From contig NZ_LNRF01000007.1 in NCBI RefSeq assembly GCF_001557875.1, forward strand, positions 124,001-188,000: a stretch of DNA of 64,000 nucleotides. The letters run 5' to 3'. Below, piece by piece: positions 1 to 9,126 of this stretch. The position numbers were made by a program, and so were the translations under genes. Within the stretch, counting starts at the first letter, position 1. Every line of letters begins with the position of its first letter. The stretch comes from Vibrio splendidus. GTDB taxonomy: Bacteria > Pseudomonadota > Gammaproteobacteria > Enterobacterales > Vibrionaceae. The notes beneath the pieces were generated by a model that worked only from the letters and a program-made list of their open reading frames with translations, made no database searches and was not told where the DNA came from.

Positions 1-1
1 C

Positions 2-520
2 TTAACGTTCTTCTAGCATTTTTACGATCTGGTTGGCTACCACTTTTGCACTTTGGTCGTCAGTACGAACTGTGTAGTCCGCCACTTCTTCGTATAGTGC
101 GTTGCGAGATACAGCTAGATCTTCTAGCACATCACGCGGGTTGTCTGTTTGAAGTAGAGGGCGTTTCTTGTCGCGGTTAGTGCGAGCAAGTTGCTTTTCA
201 ATTGTTGTCTCTAGGTATACAACAATGCCTCGTGCAGATAGACGGTTACGGTTTTCTTTGCTCAACACTGAACCACCACCTGTCGCAAGAACAATACCTT
301 GTTCTTCTGTCAGATCATTGATTACAGATTCTTCGCGCTTACGGAAACCTTCTTCGCCCTCAACATCAAAAACCCATGCGATGTCTGCGCCAGTGCGCTC
401 TTCGATCACAGTGTCAGAGTCTAGAAACTCCATATGAAGTTGGGAAGCTAGGTGTCTACCAATTGTACTTTTGCCGGCGCCCATTGGGCCAACAAGAAAA
501 ATATTGCGTTTCTCAGCCAT
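2..520 (-). CDS. aroK: Shikimate kinase I
   Basis: Shikimate kinase phosphorylates shikimate to shikimate-3-phosphate with ATP in the cytosolic chorismate pathway. The 172-residue protein has the P-loop GPMGAGKST at residues 11-19, the shikimate-contacting DSD at about residues 34-36 and the GGG turn (ATGGGSV) near residue 80. Its length is normal for AroK. It lies downstream of pilQ on the same strand, the usual pilMNOPQ-aroK-aroB order in gammaproteobacteria; aroB would lie beyond the left edge. The stop codon is inside the window, so the gene is complete. A 176-base gap with an inverted repeat separates it from pilQ, so it may have its own promoter. Confidence 0.97.
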   Translation of the reverse strand: MAEKRNIFLVGPMGAGKSTIGRHLASQLHMEFLDSDTVIEERTGADIAWVFDVEGEEGFRKREESVINDLTEEQGIVLATGGGSVLSKENRNRLSARGIVVYLETTIEKQLARTNRDKKRPLLQTDNPRDVLEDLAVSRNALYEEVADYTVRTDDQSAKVVANQIVKMLEER

Positions 521-601
521 GTTTTTAGCAGTAATTTACAACGTTAATTCAATGACATCGCCACAAGGTAGGTCAGTACAAGTACTGAAATTAAAAGGCC
601 C

Positions 602-664
602 GTGGCACCGATTCCTCACAGATAATTCGTGATAAGACCCGAAATTATCAAGGTTAGGTGCCAC
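602..664 (-). other. Inverted repeat in the pilQ-aroK gap (possible structured leader)
   Basis: GTGGCACC at 602-609 is exactly complementary to GGTGCCAC at 657-664. Inside it GATAATT (621-627) can pair with AATTATC near 643-649, giving a long two-part stem. There is no clear T-run, so it does not look like a simple intrinsic terminator. On the minus strand it lies between pilQ and aroK and could be a leader structure for aroK or a processing site. No family is recognised. Confidence 0.5.
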
Positions 665-696
665 TAATGCAACTTTATTTTTAATCTAATTGTTCA

Positions 697-2415
697 TTAC
701 TGAATCACAACTTTGGGTGTAACAAAAATAAGTAGTTCACTTTTACCCACATTTTCATAGCTACGACGGAATAATGCACCCAAAACTGGCAGGTCTCCTA
801 ACAGAGGAACTTTGTCCACTGTACTGCTCACACTGTGCTGAAATATCCCGCCAAGTACGACTGTTTCACCATTATTAACAAGCACTTGCGTCCCTATACG
901 TTGAGTATCAATGGCAACAGCCTCACCCGTTCCCGTTTTCACTACTTGCCCTGGCCTATCTTGAGTCACGCTTAAATCCAATACCAAACGATTGTCGGGC
1001 GTGATTTGTGGTGTCACCTTAAGACTCAACACCGCTTTCTTAAATGCGACCGAAGTAGCACCACTTGAAGACGACTCTAAATAAGGAATTTCAGTACCTT
1101 GCTCAATATAAGCGGGCTTTTTATTGGTGGTGATTAAACGAGGGCTGGAAATAATCTCAGCTTTTGACTCTTGTTGTAGTGCCGACAATTCAAGATCAAG
1201 CAAGGTATCTGAACCCAGTTTGGCCACCTGAAACGCAATGCTTGATGCATTAGGAGATGTCGCCCCTAGATTAACGTTGAGGAAATCGTCAATCGCACTA
1301 TTCCCACCATTATCGTCATACGGCGTAATTTGCGATGGGTGGTTGCCCTCTATCGAGCCGCCAACTTTGAAGCTACCGTTGGTGGAAGAAACACCCCAAC
1401 GCACCCCTAACTCATCAAGGTTACCCTCGGTAACGGTTACGATGCGCGCCTCTATCTGGACTTGCTTCACGGGGATGTCCAAAGAATCAATGATGCCTCG
1501 TATCACGGCAATGTTTTCTTCCAGTTCACGAATCAATAGGGAATTGGTGCGTTCATCAATGGTAATCGAGCCACGATCGGACAACATGCTCACCGCACCT
1601 TCACCGCCAATCATGTCGGCAATGTCGGTGGCTTTAGCAAAATTAATCTTGATGATTTCCGACTTAAGCTCCCCTAACTCCTCTTCCAAGCGAGATTTCT
1701 CTAACGCTTGTTGCTCTCGAAGATCGAGTTCTGCTTTTGGCGCCACCAAAATAACATTGCCATCAACGCGCTTATCTAGTCCTTTAACTTGCAAGATAAT
1801 GTCGAGAACTTGCTGCCAAGGTACGCCATCTAAACGTAAAGTGAGGTTACCCGCTACTGAGTCAGACACCACGAGATTGAAATCGTTGTAGTCAGCAATC
1901 AGCTGCAGGACATTTCGTACCGGGATATCTTGGAAGTTAATCGATATCAGTTTGCCCTCTTTTTCTAAAACGCTTTTCTCTTTGGTCGCTTCATTGATAA
2001 CAGGCTTGCTGATCACCACCTCTATGAAGCGACCTTTTAGGTTATATTCATACTGATAGTCACCAGCGATCGTCGCCAACAGTCGTGTGCTGGGCGTCTC
2101 TTTATAGACTTCAATACCTTCCACTAGGGTCGCGAAATCCTTCACATCCAAAAGATAAAGCTTATCGTCATTAACTTGAGTATTGAGTAATTCGATACTT
2201 AACCCTTCCTGAGCACGTTGAACATCCACCACAGCGGTGCTGGTTGCCAGCTCAATAATAATGACGGCGTCTTTATCTTTGTTTACCCTAAAATCAATAT
2301 TCTCCAATTGATTAGGTAAGCTCTCGGCGTGACCGAGCACACTAAAGACTAACATCACAGACACAGCAAAACCTTGTAGAGCCTTGCTCACTAATCCACT
2401 TATTCCTTTAATCAT
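697..2415 (-). CDS. pilQ: Type IV pilus secretin PilQ
   Basis: PilQ forms the outer-membrane secretin channel through which the type IV pilus passes. The 572-residue product starts with a signal peptide (about residues 1-30, ending near GHA). It then shows an AMIN-type peptidoglycan-binding region (about 40-135), a secretin/TonB short N-domain (about 155-210, INFQDIPVRNVLQ), a NolW-like N1 domain (about 250-325) and the C-terminal secretin domain with VTPQITPDNRL and VPLLGDLPVLGALF before the end. It has one AMIN domain, so it is shorter than two-AMIN PilQ proteins. It is the last gene of pilMNOPQ; in Vibrio this machine supports competence (ChiRP/DNA-uptake) pili as well as PilA pili. Confidence 0.97.
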   Translation of the reverse strand: MIKGISGLVSKALQGFAVSVMLVFSVLGHAESLPNQLENIDFRVNKDKDAVIIIELATSTAVVDVQRAQEGLSIELLNTQVNDDKLYLLDVKDFATLVEGIEVYKETPSTRLLATIAGDYQYEYNLKGRFIEVVISKPVINEATKEKSVLEKEGKLISINFQDIPVRNVLQLIADYNDFNLVVSDSVAGNLTLRLDGVPWQQVLDIILQVKGLDKRVDGNVILVAPKAELDLREQQALEKSRLEEELGELKSEIIKINFAKATDIADMIGGEGAVSMLSDRGSITIDERTNSLLIRELEENIAVIRGIIDSLDIPVKQVQIEARIVTVTEGNLDELGVRWGVSSTNGSFKVGGSIEGNHPSQITPYDDNGGNSAIDDFLNVNLGATSPNASSIAFQVAKLGSDTLLDLELSALQQESKAEIISSPRLITTNKKPAYIEQGTEIPYLESSSSGATSVAFKKAVLSLKVTPQITPDNRLVLDLSVTQDRPGQVVKTGTGEAVAIDTQRIGTQVLVNNGETVVLGGIFQHSVSSTVDKVPLLGDLPVLGALFRRSYENVGKSELLIFVTPKVVIQ

Positions 2416-2450
2416 ATTTACATCTCATATCCACATCATGTGACATTGGT

Positions 2451-2969
2451 TTACTTCAGAGCCAGTCTAACGTTGCGCTTATGCCAACAACCTAAGCCAT
2501 CTGGAAGAGTTTCATTAATCTGAACGTACTGGCTCGTCACTTTAGTAACTCGGCCGTTGTTTAAGCCGATAAACTGGCCTTTTTTGACGTTTACCACGTT
2601 CCCTTTGGGTGTTTGCACTAACCCAAACACACTTGTTCCGCTTCCCATGACGCCTCTTAAACGAAGCTTACTCAACGGGTACTTTTCTAATTTTCCATTA
2701 CGAGAACGCGCGCTAGGTTGCCAACAGTCTTTCTTAACTAAAGGCTGATTTTGCACGATGGCTTCTTTAGGCAGTTCAAACGGAGGACGAAAGGCTCGGC
2801 GCTGATAAGTCGCCGCCGTGAATTCAGTTGCTGGGACAAGTTGCTCGACATCTTTTCTCGCCTTAGTTTCAACCTGTGCCACGAAGTCTGGGAGTGAATC
2901 CTGATTTGCTTTGCAGCCTGACAGTGCAAGCAGCAACACGATTGAGTAAAGCGCGCTATTGGGTTTCAT
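2451..2969 (-). CDS. pilP: Type IV pilus assembly lipoprotein PilP
   Basis: PilP is an inner-membrane lipoprotein that links the PilMNO alignment complex to the PilQ secretin. The product has a short hydrophobic signal ending in the lipobox LSGC near residue 20, a Pro-rich linker and a C-terminal homology region (about 90-172) that binds PilQ N-domains. Two adjacent ATG codons are possible. The second (2969) is preferred because the GGAGG ribosome-binding site lies 6 bases before it; the first (2972) leaves only 3. The gene overlaps the end of pilO by 14 bases, so translation is likely coupled. Confidence 0.95.
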   Translation of the reverse strand: MKPNSALYSIVLLLALSGCKANQDSLPDFVAQVETKARKDVEQLVPATEFTAATYQRRAFRPPFELPKEAIVQNQPLVKKDCWQPSARSRNGKLEKYPLSKLRLRGVMGSGTSVFGLVQTPKGNVVNVKKGQFIGLNNGRVTKVTSQYVQINETLPDGLGCWHKRNVRLALK

Positions 2970-3585
2970 CATTGACCTCCGATTTAAACTGGTAGGTATA
3001 AGCTCGAACCCTAAAGTGCAGAGTGCTACTTTCTTGGCTAACTCGCTGCCAGTTCACATCATCAAAGCTAATGATGCGCGGCAGCTTAGCGATGGCAGCC
3101 GAAAAGTCACCAATCTCATGGTAGTCACCCGTCAGCTCGATATTGAGCGGTAAACGATAGAGAAACTCCTTGTTCTGTTTTTGTCCCCAATCGATTCGAG
3201 TAAAGGTCAGCGAATTATCCAAGCCGAGTTCATTCACAGACGCCAACATACTGGCTAGCTCTTTTTGAACAGGCAGCTGCTCTAACAGGTAATCGTAGCG
3301 ACTGGTTAGTTCATCCAGCTGACTCTGCAATTTAGGCAAGGCTGCAACCTTATTGGCCTTAATTCGCAAGGTCGTCTTTAAGGTTTGTTCTTGTTGCTTC
3401 ATCTGTTGCAGTTCATCGTCGAGTGGCAACACATAAAGCCAAGTGCCTACACCTTGGATTAACACTATCAACACCAGAATCACGAGAAGCTGAGGCAGCA
3501 ATGGCCATTCAGTGATCTCATCAACATCGAGATCTTGTAAGCTCATCCTGTTTTGCCAACTAATCCTATTTTGAAAACTAGCCAT
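2956..3585 (-). CDS. pilO: Type IV pilus inner-membrane platform protein PilO
   Basis: PilO pairs with PilN in the periplasm as part of the alignment complex between inner membrane and secretin. The 209-residue protein has a short cytoplasmic segment, one transmembrane helix at about residues 28-52, a coiled-coil (about 55-100, QQMKQQEQTLKTTL region) and a ferredoxin-like C-terminal domain. The chosen ATG follows a G-rich ribosome-binding site (AGGGGG). A later Met at residue 14, before the conserved DLDVDEITEWP stretch, has AGG directly against the ATG and is less likely. Overlaps pilN by 8 bases and pilP by 14. Confidence 0.95.
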   Translation of the reverse strand: MASFQNRISWQNRMSLQDLDVDEITEWPLLPQLLVILVLIVLIQGVGTWLYVLPLDDELQQMKQQEQTLKTTLRIKANKVAALPKLQSQLDELTSRYDYLLEQLPVQKELASMLASVNELGLDNSLTFTRIDWGQKQNKEFLYRLPLNIELTGDYHEIGDFSAAIAKLPRIISFDDVNWQRVSQESSTLHFRVRAYTYQFKSEVNDETQ

Positions 3586-4177
3586 GATGCACCCCCTGAT
3601 CTTTTCTGCTCGCGGTTGTGTTTTCTAAAGACACAGGGCTGAACACAAAAGAGACCTTGAAGGTCTGAAACTCTTTATTGAAGCGCTTGCGATTATGAAC
3701 GATAGAGTGCATCTCGACCCCTTTCAGGGAATCAGAACGCTCTAGATTGTCCAACATGGTAGCGAGACGAGCAGTACTGTCGCTGATGCCCGACATTTCA
3801 ATCTCCTGACCATTCATCTTTATTTTGTCGACATACACACCCTCTGGAATCAGCTCCGGCATCAAGTTCATAAAGTCGGTGGTCTTATTGCGGCCAAGCT
3901 GCAGCGACTCCACTACATCAAGTCGAGTCAGAATGGCTTTGTGTTCTTGCTCTGCGACTTTTAACGATTGAATTTGTCGGTCGAGATCAGCAATGTACTG
4001 ATTGAGGTAATTGAGGCGAGCTTGCTGCTTGGCTTGTTGGTCGTGAAAATAGTGACCAACCGCCCATTGCCCTATAAGCGCAATGATGACGCCAAGAATG
4101 ACCAGATGGATAAAACGCTTCTTGTGCTGAGCACGAATCTCATCACGCCACGGCAGCAGGTTAATTTGATGCAACAT
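3578..4177 (-). CDS. pilN: Type IV pilus inner-membrane platform protein PilN
   Basis: PilN is a bitopic inner-membrane protein whose N-terminal INLLPWR motif docks into a groove of the actin-like PilM, and whose periplasmic part pairs with PilO. The conserved INLLPWRDE is at residues 4-12, followed by a transmembrane helix (about 22-43), a coiled coil (about 45-95) and a PilN/ferredoxin-like fold. The ATG at 4177 puts this motif at the N-terminus and is preceded by GGGAGA at good spacing; an in-frame GTG nine codons upstream is rejected. The product is 199 residues. It overlaps the end of pilM by 17 bases. Confidence 0.95.
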   Translation of the reverse strand: MLHQINLLPWRDEIRAQHKKRFIHLVILGVIIALIGQWAVGHYFHDQQAKQQARLNYLNQYIADLDRQIQSLKVAEQEHKAILTRLDVVESLQLGRNKTTDFMNLMPELIPEGVYVDKIKMNGQEIEMSGISDSTARLATMLDNLERSDSLKGVEMHSIVHNRKRFNKEFQTFKVSFVFSPVSLENTTASRKDQGVHHG

Positions 4178-5186
4178 GCTTCTCTCCCTGCCACTTGAGT
4201 CCACTCATCGCCATACCTGCCGCGATACCAAAGTGTTGCCAGTCCATCGGCAGTCGGCGTCTCTTGCCGACCTTATTCTCAAACAGAGACAAAGGATTCA
4301 ATGACTCACAGCTCAGCTGAAAATGACGTTCTAGCTCTTCGGTTACCATCGGAATGCTGGCGCCCTCGCCCATCAGCCAGATCCCTGAGATAGGTTGATG
4401 CGCATTTCCCGAGGAGTAGAGCTGCAATTGACGCTTGAGCTTCTCAATCAGGTTAACGATGAATTGATGTGTCTCTTCCATAGTACCGAACACGCTCTCG
4501 ATATCATTAGGGTCATCTGAGCTGCGAAGATCTTGAGTGCCAAAGGCGATGTCTTTATAGAAAGGCGCCGAATTCTGCGGGATAATCCCTAGCGAAGTTT
4601 GGTCGACTCCAACATCCACCAGCAACCAGTTTTTCTTATCGGGATACAGACGCGAGGCCAATTGCCAGATATTCAGCAGCCCATGCGCCTGTGTATCCAC
4701 CACCACAGGATTGAAACCAGCCTTAGTTAATGCATCCGCTCGGCTATCCACCACTTCCTTACGAGTGGCGTATACCTGATAACTGCTTGTCGAACCTTTA
4801 CCAAATCGTTTGTCTTCCAGCTTTACAAAATCTAAACTCAGCTCCTCAATAGGAAAGGGAGATTGATGGGCGAAAGTTTGATAGATAGAAAACTCTTTTT
4901 CTCTGTCTTCTAACTCACTCTCTATTTGCAGTACTTTGCTGATCACTGTGTTATCAGGTACCGAAATGGCGACGTTGCGACAGCCAAAAGGCAGTCCTTT
5001 CCTAAGTTCTTTAAGTTTCTTAACAGTTTTCTGATACTCCAAAGTATGGTTAGCTGTAAAAATGTCGTCCGAAATCGGCAGCTCTTTGTATCCCACTAGG
5101 GCATACAACTCCCCCACGGGTTTTAGTACTACGGCTTTGATGCTGTGATGATTTATATCTATACCTGTAATTAATGATGAACCCAT
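4161..5186 (-). CDS. pilM: Type IV pilus assembly ATPase-like PilM
   Basis: PilM is a cytoplasmic, actin/FtsA-like nucleotide-binding protein that recruits PilN and organises the pilus platform. The product begins MGSSLITGIDINHHS, with the phosphate-1 loop (GIDINHHSIKAV), and has a phosphate-2 loop LLVDVGVDQTSLGI near residue 195 and a GEGASIP adenosine loop near 285. The start at 5186 is chosen because AGGAG lies 9 bases upstream; an in-frame ATG eight codons earlier lacks this. It is the first gene of the pilMNOPQ operon and is divergent from mrcA, the standard arrangement. Confidence 0.96.
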   Translation of the reverse strand: MGSSLITGIDINHHSIKAVVLKPVGELYALVGYKELPISDDIFTANHTLEYQKTVKKLKELRKGLPFGCRNVAISVPDNTVISKVLQIESELEDREKEFSIYQTFAHQSPFPIEELSLDFVKLEDKRFGKGSTSSYQVYATRKEVVDSRADALTKAGFNPVVVDTQAHGLLNIWQLASRLYPDKKNWLLVDVGVDQTSLGIIPQNSAPFYKDIAFGTQDLRSSDDPNDIESVFGTMEETHQFIVNLIEKLKRQLQLYSSGNAHQPISGIWLMGEGASIPMVTEELERHFQLSCESLNPLSLFENKVGKRRRLPMDWQHFGIAAGMAMSGLKWQGEKHVASN

Positions 5187-5337
5187 GTGACCTAGCTCCT
5201 GAAGTGCCAAGCATTTCGTTGATTATCTAGGGGTTGTGATTATTAGTTAAATAAGCGTTAATAAACGAAAGCTAAGTTTTTAGCCTAGAGTACAAGGGTT
5301 TGCTGCTTATCAGCCTTAACTAATCAGGGATTATCCG

Positions 5338-7899
5338 GTGAAGTTCATAAAGCGATTATTCATATTTACATTGATTTGCATGATTCTTGGAGTCAGTACA
5401 ATTTTCGGGTTTTATTTTTACGTAAAACCAGAGTTGCCTGATGTTGCCACTTTGCGCGACGTAGAACTCCAAACGCCGATGCAAGTCTTCAGTCAAGACG
5501 GTAAGTTGATCTCTCAATTTGGTGAAAAGCGTCGTAATCCAGTCACTTATGACGAGATTCCTCGCCACTTAGTTGAGGCTCTGATTGCCACCGAAGATAG
5601 CCGTTTCTATGAACACCCAGGTATTGACCCAATCGGTATCACACGTGCAGCACTCGTGGTTGCCATGTCGGGTTCAGCCAAACAAGGGGCGAGTACTATT
5701 ACTCAGCAGCTTGCGCGTAACTTCTTCTTATCTAATGAGAAAAAGATTATGCGTAAGATCAAAGAGATCTTCATTGCGATCCACATTGAGCAGCTTCTTA
5801 GTAAAGAAGAGATCATGGAACTTTACGTTAACAAGATCTTCCTTGGTCACCGTTCGTATGGTTTTGGCGCGGCAGCACGTGTTTACTTCGGTAAAGATCT
5901 TCCTGATCTCACGCTGAGTGAAATTGCGACCCTTGCGGGTATGCCAAAAGCACCTTCGACAATGAACCCTATTTACTCTGTTGAGCGCGCGACTAACCGT
6001 CGTAACGTTGTATTGCGTCGTATGTTAGACGAGAAATACATCACTCAAGCAGAGTTCGATGACGCTCGTAGCGAAGAGCTTATCTCGAAATACCACGGTG
6101 CAGAGATCGAACTGAGCGCGCCATATGTTGCTGAAGTTGCACGTGCTTGGATGGTGGAACGCTATGGTGAAGAAGCTTATACATCAGGCATGAAGGTCTA
6201 CACGACCGTTGATTCGAAACTGCAAAAAGCAGCGAATCAAGCCGCAATTAAGAACCTACTTGGCTACGATGAGCGTCACGGCTACCGTGGTGCTGAAAAA
6301 GTATTGTGGCAGACTGCGCAATCAGCGTGGGATCAAGAACAAATCGTTAAACACCTTAAGTCTCAACCAACCTATGGTGACCTAGTCCCTGCTGTTGTTA
6401 CCGCGGTTGATTCGAAAAGTGCTCAAATTTGGGTTAAGAACCAAGGTGAAGGCACTATCGAATGGCAAGGCATGAACTGGGCGCGTAAATTCCTAACGGA
6501 TAACCGCCAAGGACCAGCGCCTTCTCAAGCGAAAGAGATTCTGGCGGTTGGTGAGCAAATCTGGGTTCGCCATGAAGCCGTAACAGGTGACGAAGCCTCT
6601 GAAGAGCCGACAGAAGAGTCAGCGACAGCAGAATCGGAAACACCTGTTGTTTGGCGTCTAAGCCAAGTGCCAAATGCAAACACTGCGTTTGTGGCAATGA
6701 ACCCGAACAACGGCGCAGTATTGTCGATGGTGGGTGGCTTTAACTTTGTCCACAACAAGTTCAACCGTGCGACGCAATCTATTCGTCAGGTCGGTTCTGG
6801 CATCAAACCATTTATCTATTCAGCAGCGATTGAGAAAGGCTTAACACTGGCTTCACTGATTAACGATGCACCGATTAACCAATGGGATAAGAGCCAAGGT
6901 ACGGCATGGCGACCAAAGAACTCACCACCAACCTACGTTGGCCCGACTCGTTTACGTATTGGCTTAGCTCAATCGAAAAACGTAATGGCGGTACGTGTAC
7001 TGCGTGAAGTTGGCTTGGATGATACTCGTAACTACCTAACTCGTTTCGGCTTTGATATTGATGAAGTGCCTCGTTCAGAAACCATTGCTCTGGGTGCTGG
7101 CAGCTTAACGCCAATGAAAGTAGCGCAAGGTTACTCAGTATTCGCTAACGGTGGTTACTACGTTGAACCTTTCTATATCAGCCGCGTTGAGACACCATTT
7201 GGCGAGACTGAGTTTGAAGCAACGCCAAAAGTCGTGTGTAAAGAAAATTGCAAGCAGACCATTACTGCAGATCCAATGGCGGACGAGTTTGCAGAGCAAG
7301 ATGTGGATGCCAAAGTACAATACGCACCTCAAGTTATCTCTGAACAGAACGCATTCCTTGTTCGTGAAATGATGTACAGCAACATCTGGGGTGGCGGTGA
7401 TTGGAGCGCAGGTACTGGTTGGAACGGTACAGGTTGGCGTGCACAGCCGTTGAAGCGTCGGGACATTGGCGGCAAAACGGGTACCACCAACGATTCGAAA
7501 GATACTTGGTACAGCGGTTACGGCCCTGGCATGGTTGCAACGGTATGGGTTGGTTTTGATAACCACAACCGTAACCTAGGCAGAACCAAAGCGAACTCGA
7601 ACCTTGGTAAGAATCAGATTACTGGTGCAGAAGCTGGCGCGAAAACAGCAGAACCTGCATGGGTTGATTTCATGGGTACGGCGTTAGCGGGTGTTCCTGC
7701 TGAGCGTAAAGAGATTCCTGAGAACATCGTTCGTGTTCGTATCGACCGTGAAACTGGCTTACTGACCAACAAGTTCGATAGCTCATCAATGTTCGAGTAC
7801 TTCGAGAAAGGCACTGAGCCAACCGAGTACATCACTGAACGTTTCAATGATGACATCTACTCAACCTCATCAGGTGAAGCAATAGAAGAGCTGTTCTAA
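5338..7899 (+). CDS. mrcA: Penicillin-binding protein 1A (bifunctional peptidoglycan synthase)
   Basis: PBP1A polymerises lipid II and crosslinks peptidoglycan in the periplasm. The 853-residue protein has an N-terminal transmembrane anchor (about 7-28) and a GT51 transglycosylase domain (about 50-230) with the catalytic Glu at residue 86 in ATEDSRFYEHPG and the QGASTITQQ motif. An OB-like insert follows (about 310-430, with an acidic Glu/Thr/Ser-rich loop). The transpeptidase domain has the SGIK active-site tetrad, SKN and KTGTT motifs. Vibrio PBP1A works with an outer-membrane activator encoded elsewhere. It is divergent from pilM and ends at a strong bidirectional terminator. Confidence 0.97.
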   Translation: MKFIKRLFIFTLICMILGVSTIFGFYFYVKPELPDVATLRDVELQTPMQVFSQDGKLISQFGEKRRNPVTYDEIPRHLVEALIATEDSRFYEHPGIDPIGITRAALVVAMSGSAKQGASTITQQLARNFFLSNEKKIMRKIKEIFIAIHIEQLLSKEEIMELYVNKIFLGHRSYGFGAAARVYFGKDLPDLTLSEIATLAGMPKAPSTMNPIYSVERATNRRNVVLRRMLDEKYITQAEFDDARSEELISKYHGAEIELSAPYVAEVARAWMVERYGEEAYTSGMKVYTTVDSKLQKAANQAAIKNLLGYDERHGYRGAEKVLWQTAQSAWDQEQIVKHLKSQPTYGDLVPAVVTAVDSKSAQIWVKNQGEGTIEWQGMNWARKFLTDNRQGPAPSQAKEILAVGEQIWVRHEAVTGDEASEEPTEESATAESETPVVWRLSQVPNANTAFVAMNPNNGAVLSMVGGFNFVHNKFNRATQSIRQVGSGIKPFIYSAAIEKGLTLASLINDAPINQWDKSQGTAWRPKNSPPTYVGPTRLRIGLAQSKNVMAVRVLREVGLDDTRNYLTRFGFDIDEVPRSETIALGAGSLTPMKVAQGYSVFANGGYYVEPFYISRVETPFGETEFEATPKVVCKENCKQTITADPMADEFAEQDVDAKVQYAPQVISEQNAFLVREMMYSNIWGGGDWSAGTGWNGTGWRAQPLKRRDIGGKTGTTNDSKDTWYSGYGPGMVATVWVGFDNHNRNLGRTKANSNLGKNQITGAEAGAKTAEPAWVDFMGTALAGVPAERKEIPENIVRVRIDRETGLLTNKFDSSSMFEYFEKGTEPTEYITERFNDDIYSTSSGEAIEELF

Positions 7900-7933
7900 C
7901 TAGGATTTGTAGAACCTAGTAACATGAACCAAT

Positions 7934-7971
7934 AAAAAGGGTTGATATGCATTCATATCAACCCTTTTTTT
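7934..7971. terminator. Bidirectional intrinsic terminator between mrcA and oxyR
   Basis: A perfect stem of GGGTTGATATG against CATATCAACCC with a 4-base loop, flanked by A-run and T-run (AAAAA / TTTTTTT). It can terminate mrcA on plus and oxyR on minus. Confidence 0.93.
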
Positions 7972-8010
7972 ATATCTATATCTGACCAGACTAGGATCTA
8001 AACTCAAGCG

Positions 8011-8904
8011 CTAAGCCGTCTTCTCCAGTTGAGTGCGAATCGTCTCAGCCAGTTGGTCGAAACGTCCCTTCAATGGAGAGCCCGGACGGTAAGCCACGAC
8101 AATTCTACGTGAAGGTGTAGGATTCACCGCAGGTACGTAACACACACCATCTTTCTGCTTTTCCTTTGGCACCGATAACTGAGGTAGCAAGGTAATGCCC
8201 GCCCCCGCCGCGACCATGTTACGCAGCGTTTCTAAGCTGGTTGCCTTAAAACGTTCGTCATCTTTGGCACCCGCAGCAAAACAGAAGCCCAAGGCTTGGT
8301 CTCTTAAACAGTGGCCGTCACCTAGCGCCAGTACGGTTTGTCCATTTAGCTGCAGCATATCGACAGTGTCTTGCTGAGCCCACTCGTGGTCACATGGAAC
8401 GGCAACACTTAATGGCTCGTCATACACATCAATCTCTTTAAACACCGCCGTTTCATCAACTGCAGCCAGCACCAAGCAATCAAGCTTGCCATCTTCTAGT
8501 TGGCTCACTAGCTGATGGGTCTGCGCTTCGTGCAGGTAAAGCTCAAGATCTGGGAAACTCTCTTTTAGATGAGGAATAATCTTTGGCAAAATGTACGGGC
8601 CAACGGTAGGGATAAAACCAATGTGCATTGGCCCCGTCATCGCTTCACCGTGTCCACTCGCCATATCTTTAAAAGTTTTCACTTCATTGAGAATACGCTT
8701 GGCTTGTTCAACAAGTTGTAACCCTGATTCTGTAAATATTACCTTCCTTGGACTACGCTCGGTTAACTGAAGTCCAATTTCATCTTCTAGTTTGCGTATT
8801 TGACCGCTTAGTGTCGGCTGACTGACAAAGCACGCTTCTGCCGCTTTTCGGAAGTGTTTATGCTCTGCGAGCGCCACCAAGTATTCAAAGTCACGAATGT
8901 TCAT
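8011..8904 (-). CDS. oxyR: Hydrogen-peroxide sensing LysR-type regulator OxyR
   Basis: OxyR activates peroxide-defence genes when oxidised. The 297-residue protein has an N-terminal LysR winged helix-turn-helix (about 1-60, AAEACFVSQPTLSGQIRKLE) and a C-terminal regulatory domain. The redox cysteines fall at residues 199 and 208 (GHCLRDQALGFC), exactly the E. coli positions, so disulfide sensing is expected. It is divergent from a peroxiredoxin-glutaredoxin gene, and an OxyR-like tandem site lies in the shared 222-base gap. It probably also represses itself from there. Confidence 0.97.
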   Translation of the reverse strand: MNIRDFEYLVALAEHKHFRKAAEACFVSQPTLSGQIRKLEDEIGLQLTERSPRKVIFTESGLQLVEQAKRILNEVKTFKDMASGHGEAMTGPMHIGFIPTVGPYILPKIIPHLKESFPDLELYLHEAQTHQLVSQLEDGKLDCLVLAAVDETAVFKEIDVYDEPLSVAVPCDHEWAQQDTVDMLQLNGQTVLALGDGHCLRDQALGFCFAAGAKDDERFKATSLETLRNMVAAGAGITLLPQLSVPKEKQKDGVCYVPAVNPTPSRRIVVAYRPGSPLKGRFDQLAETIRTQLEKTA

Positions 8905-8977
8905 GATCAGTCTCTTACCTCAGGTTTTAATAAGAACAAGGGTTCTAATAGAAACATTTAAAAGAAAAATGCTCTTG

Positions 8978-9014
8978 ATAGAATTTACCTATCAAAACCA
9001 TAACATCAAACGAT
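8978..9014. promoter_or_regulatory. Tandem OxyR-binding site
   Basis: Two 15-base half sites separated by exactly 7 bases match the OxyR layout (ATAG-N7-CTAT, N7, repeat). The left half, 8978-8992, reads ATAG...CTAT; the right half, 9000-9014, is weaker (ATAA...CGAT) but keeps the key A and C positions. It lies 74 bases upstream of oxyR and 113 bases upstream of the peroxiredoxin start. Confidence 0.75.
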
Positions 9015-9126
9015 TAGAGCTATCAAAGGATTTATCTAATAATGGGCTCAACGAAACGAAACAGAGCGAAGAAAAACGTTAAGCTCTGATAGAACAAAAT
9101 TAAAAATACTATTTAAGGAAATCAAT

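Noticed and set aside
7135..7566. 143-codon open frame opposite mrcA
   Set aside because: Lies wholly within the PBP1A transpeptidase domain on the other strand, with no ribosome-binding site or homology.
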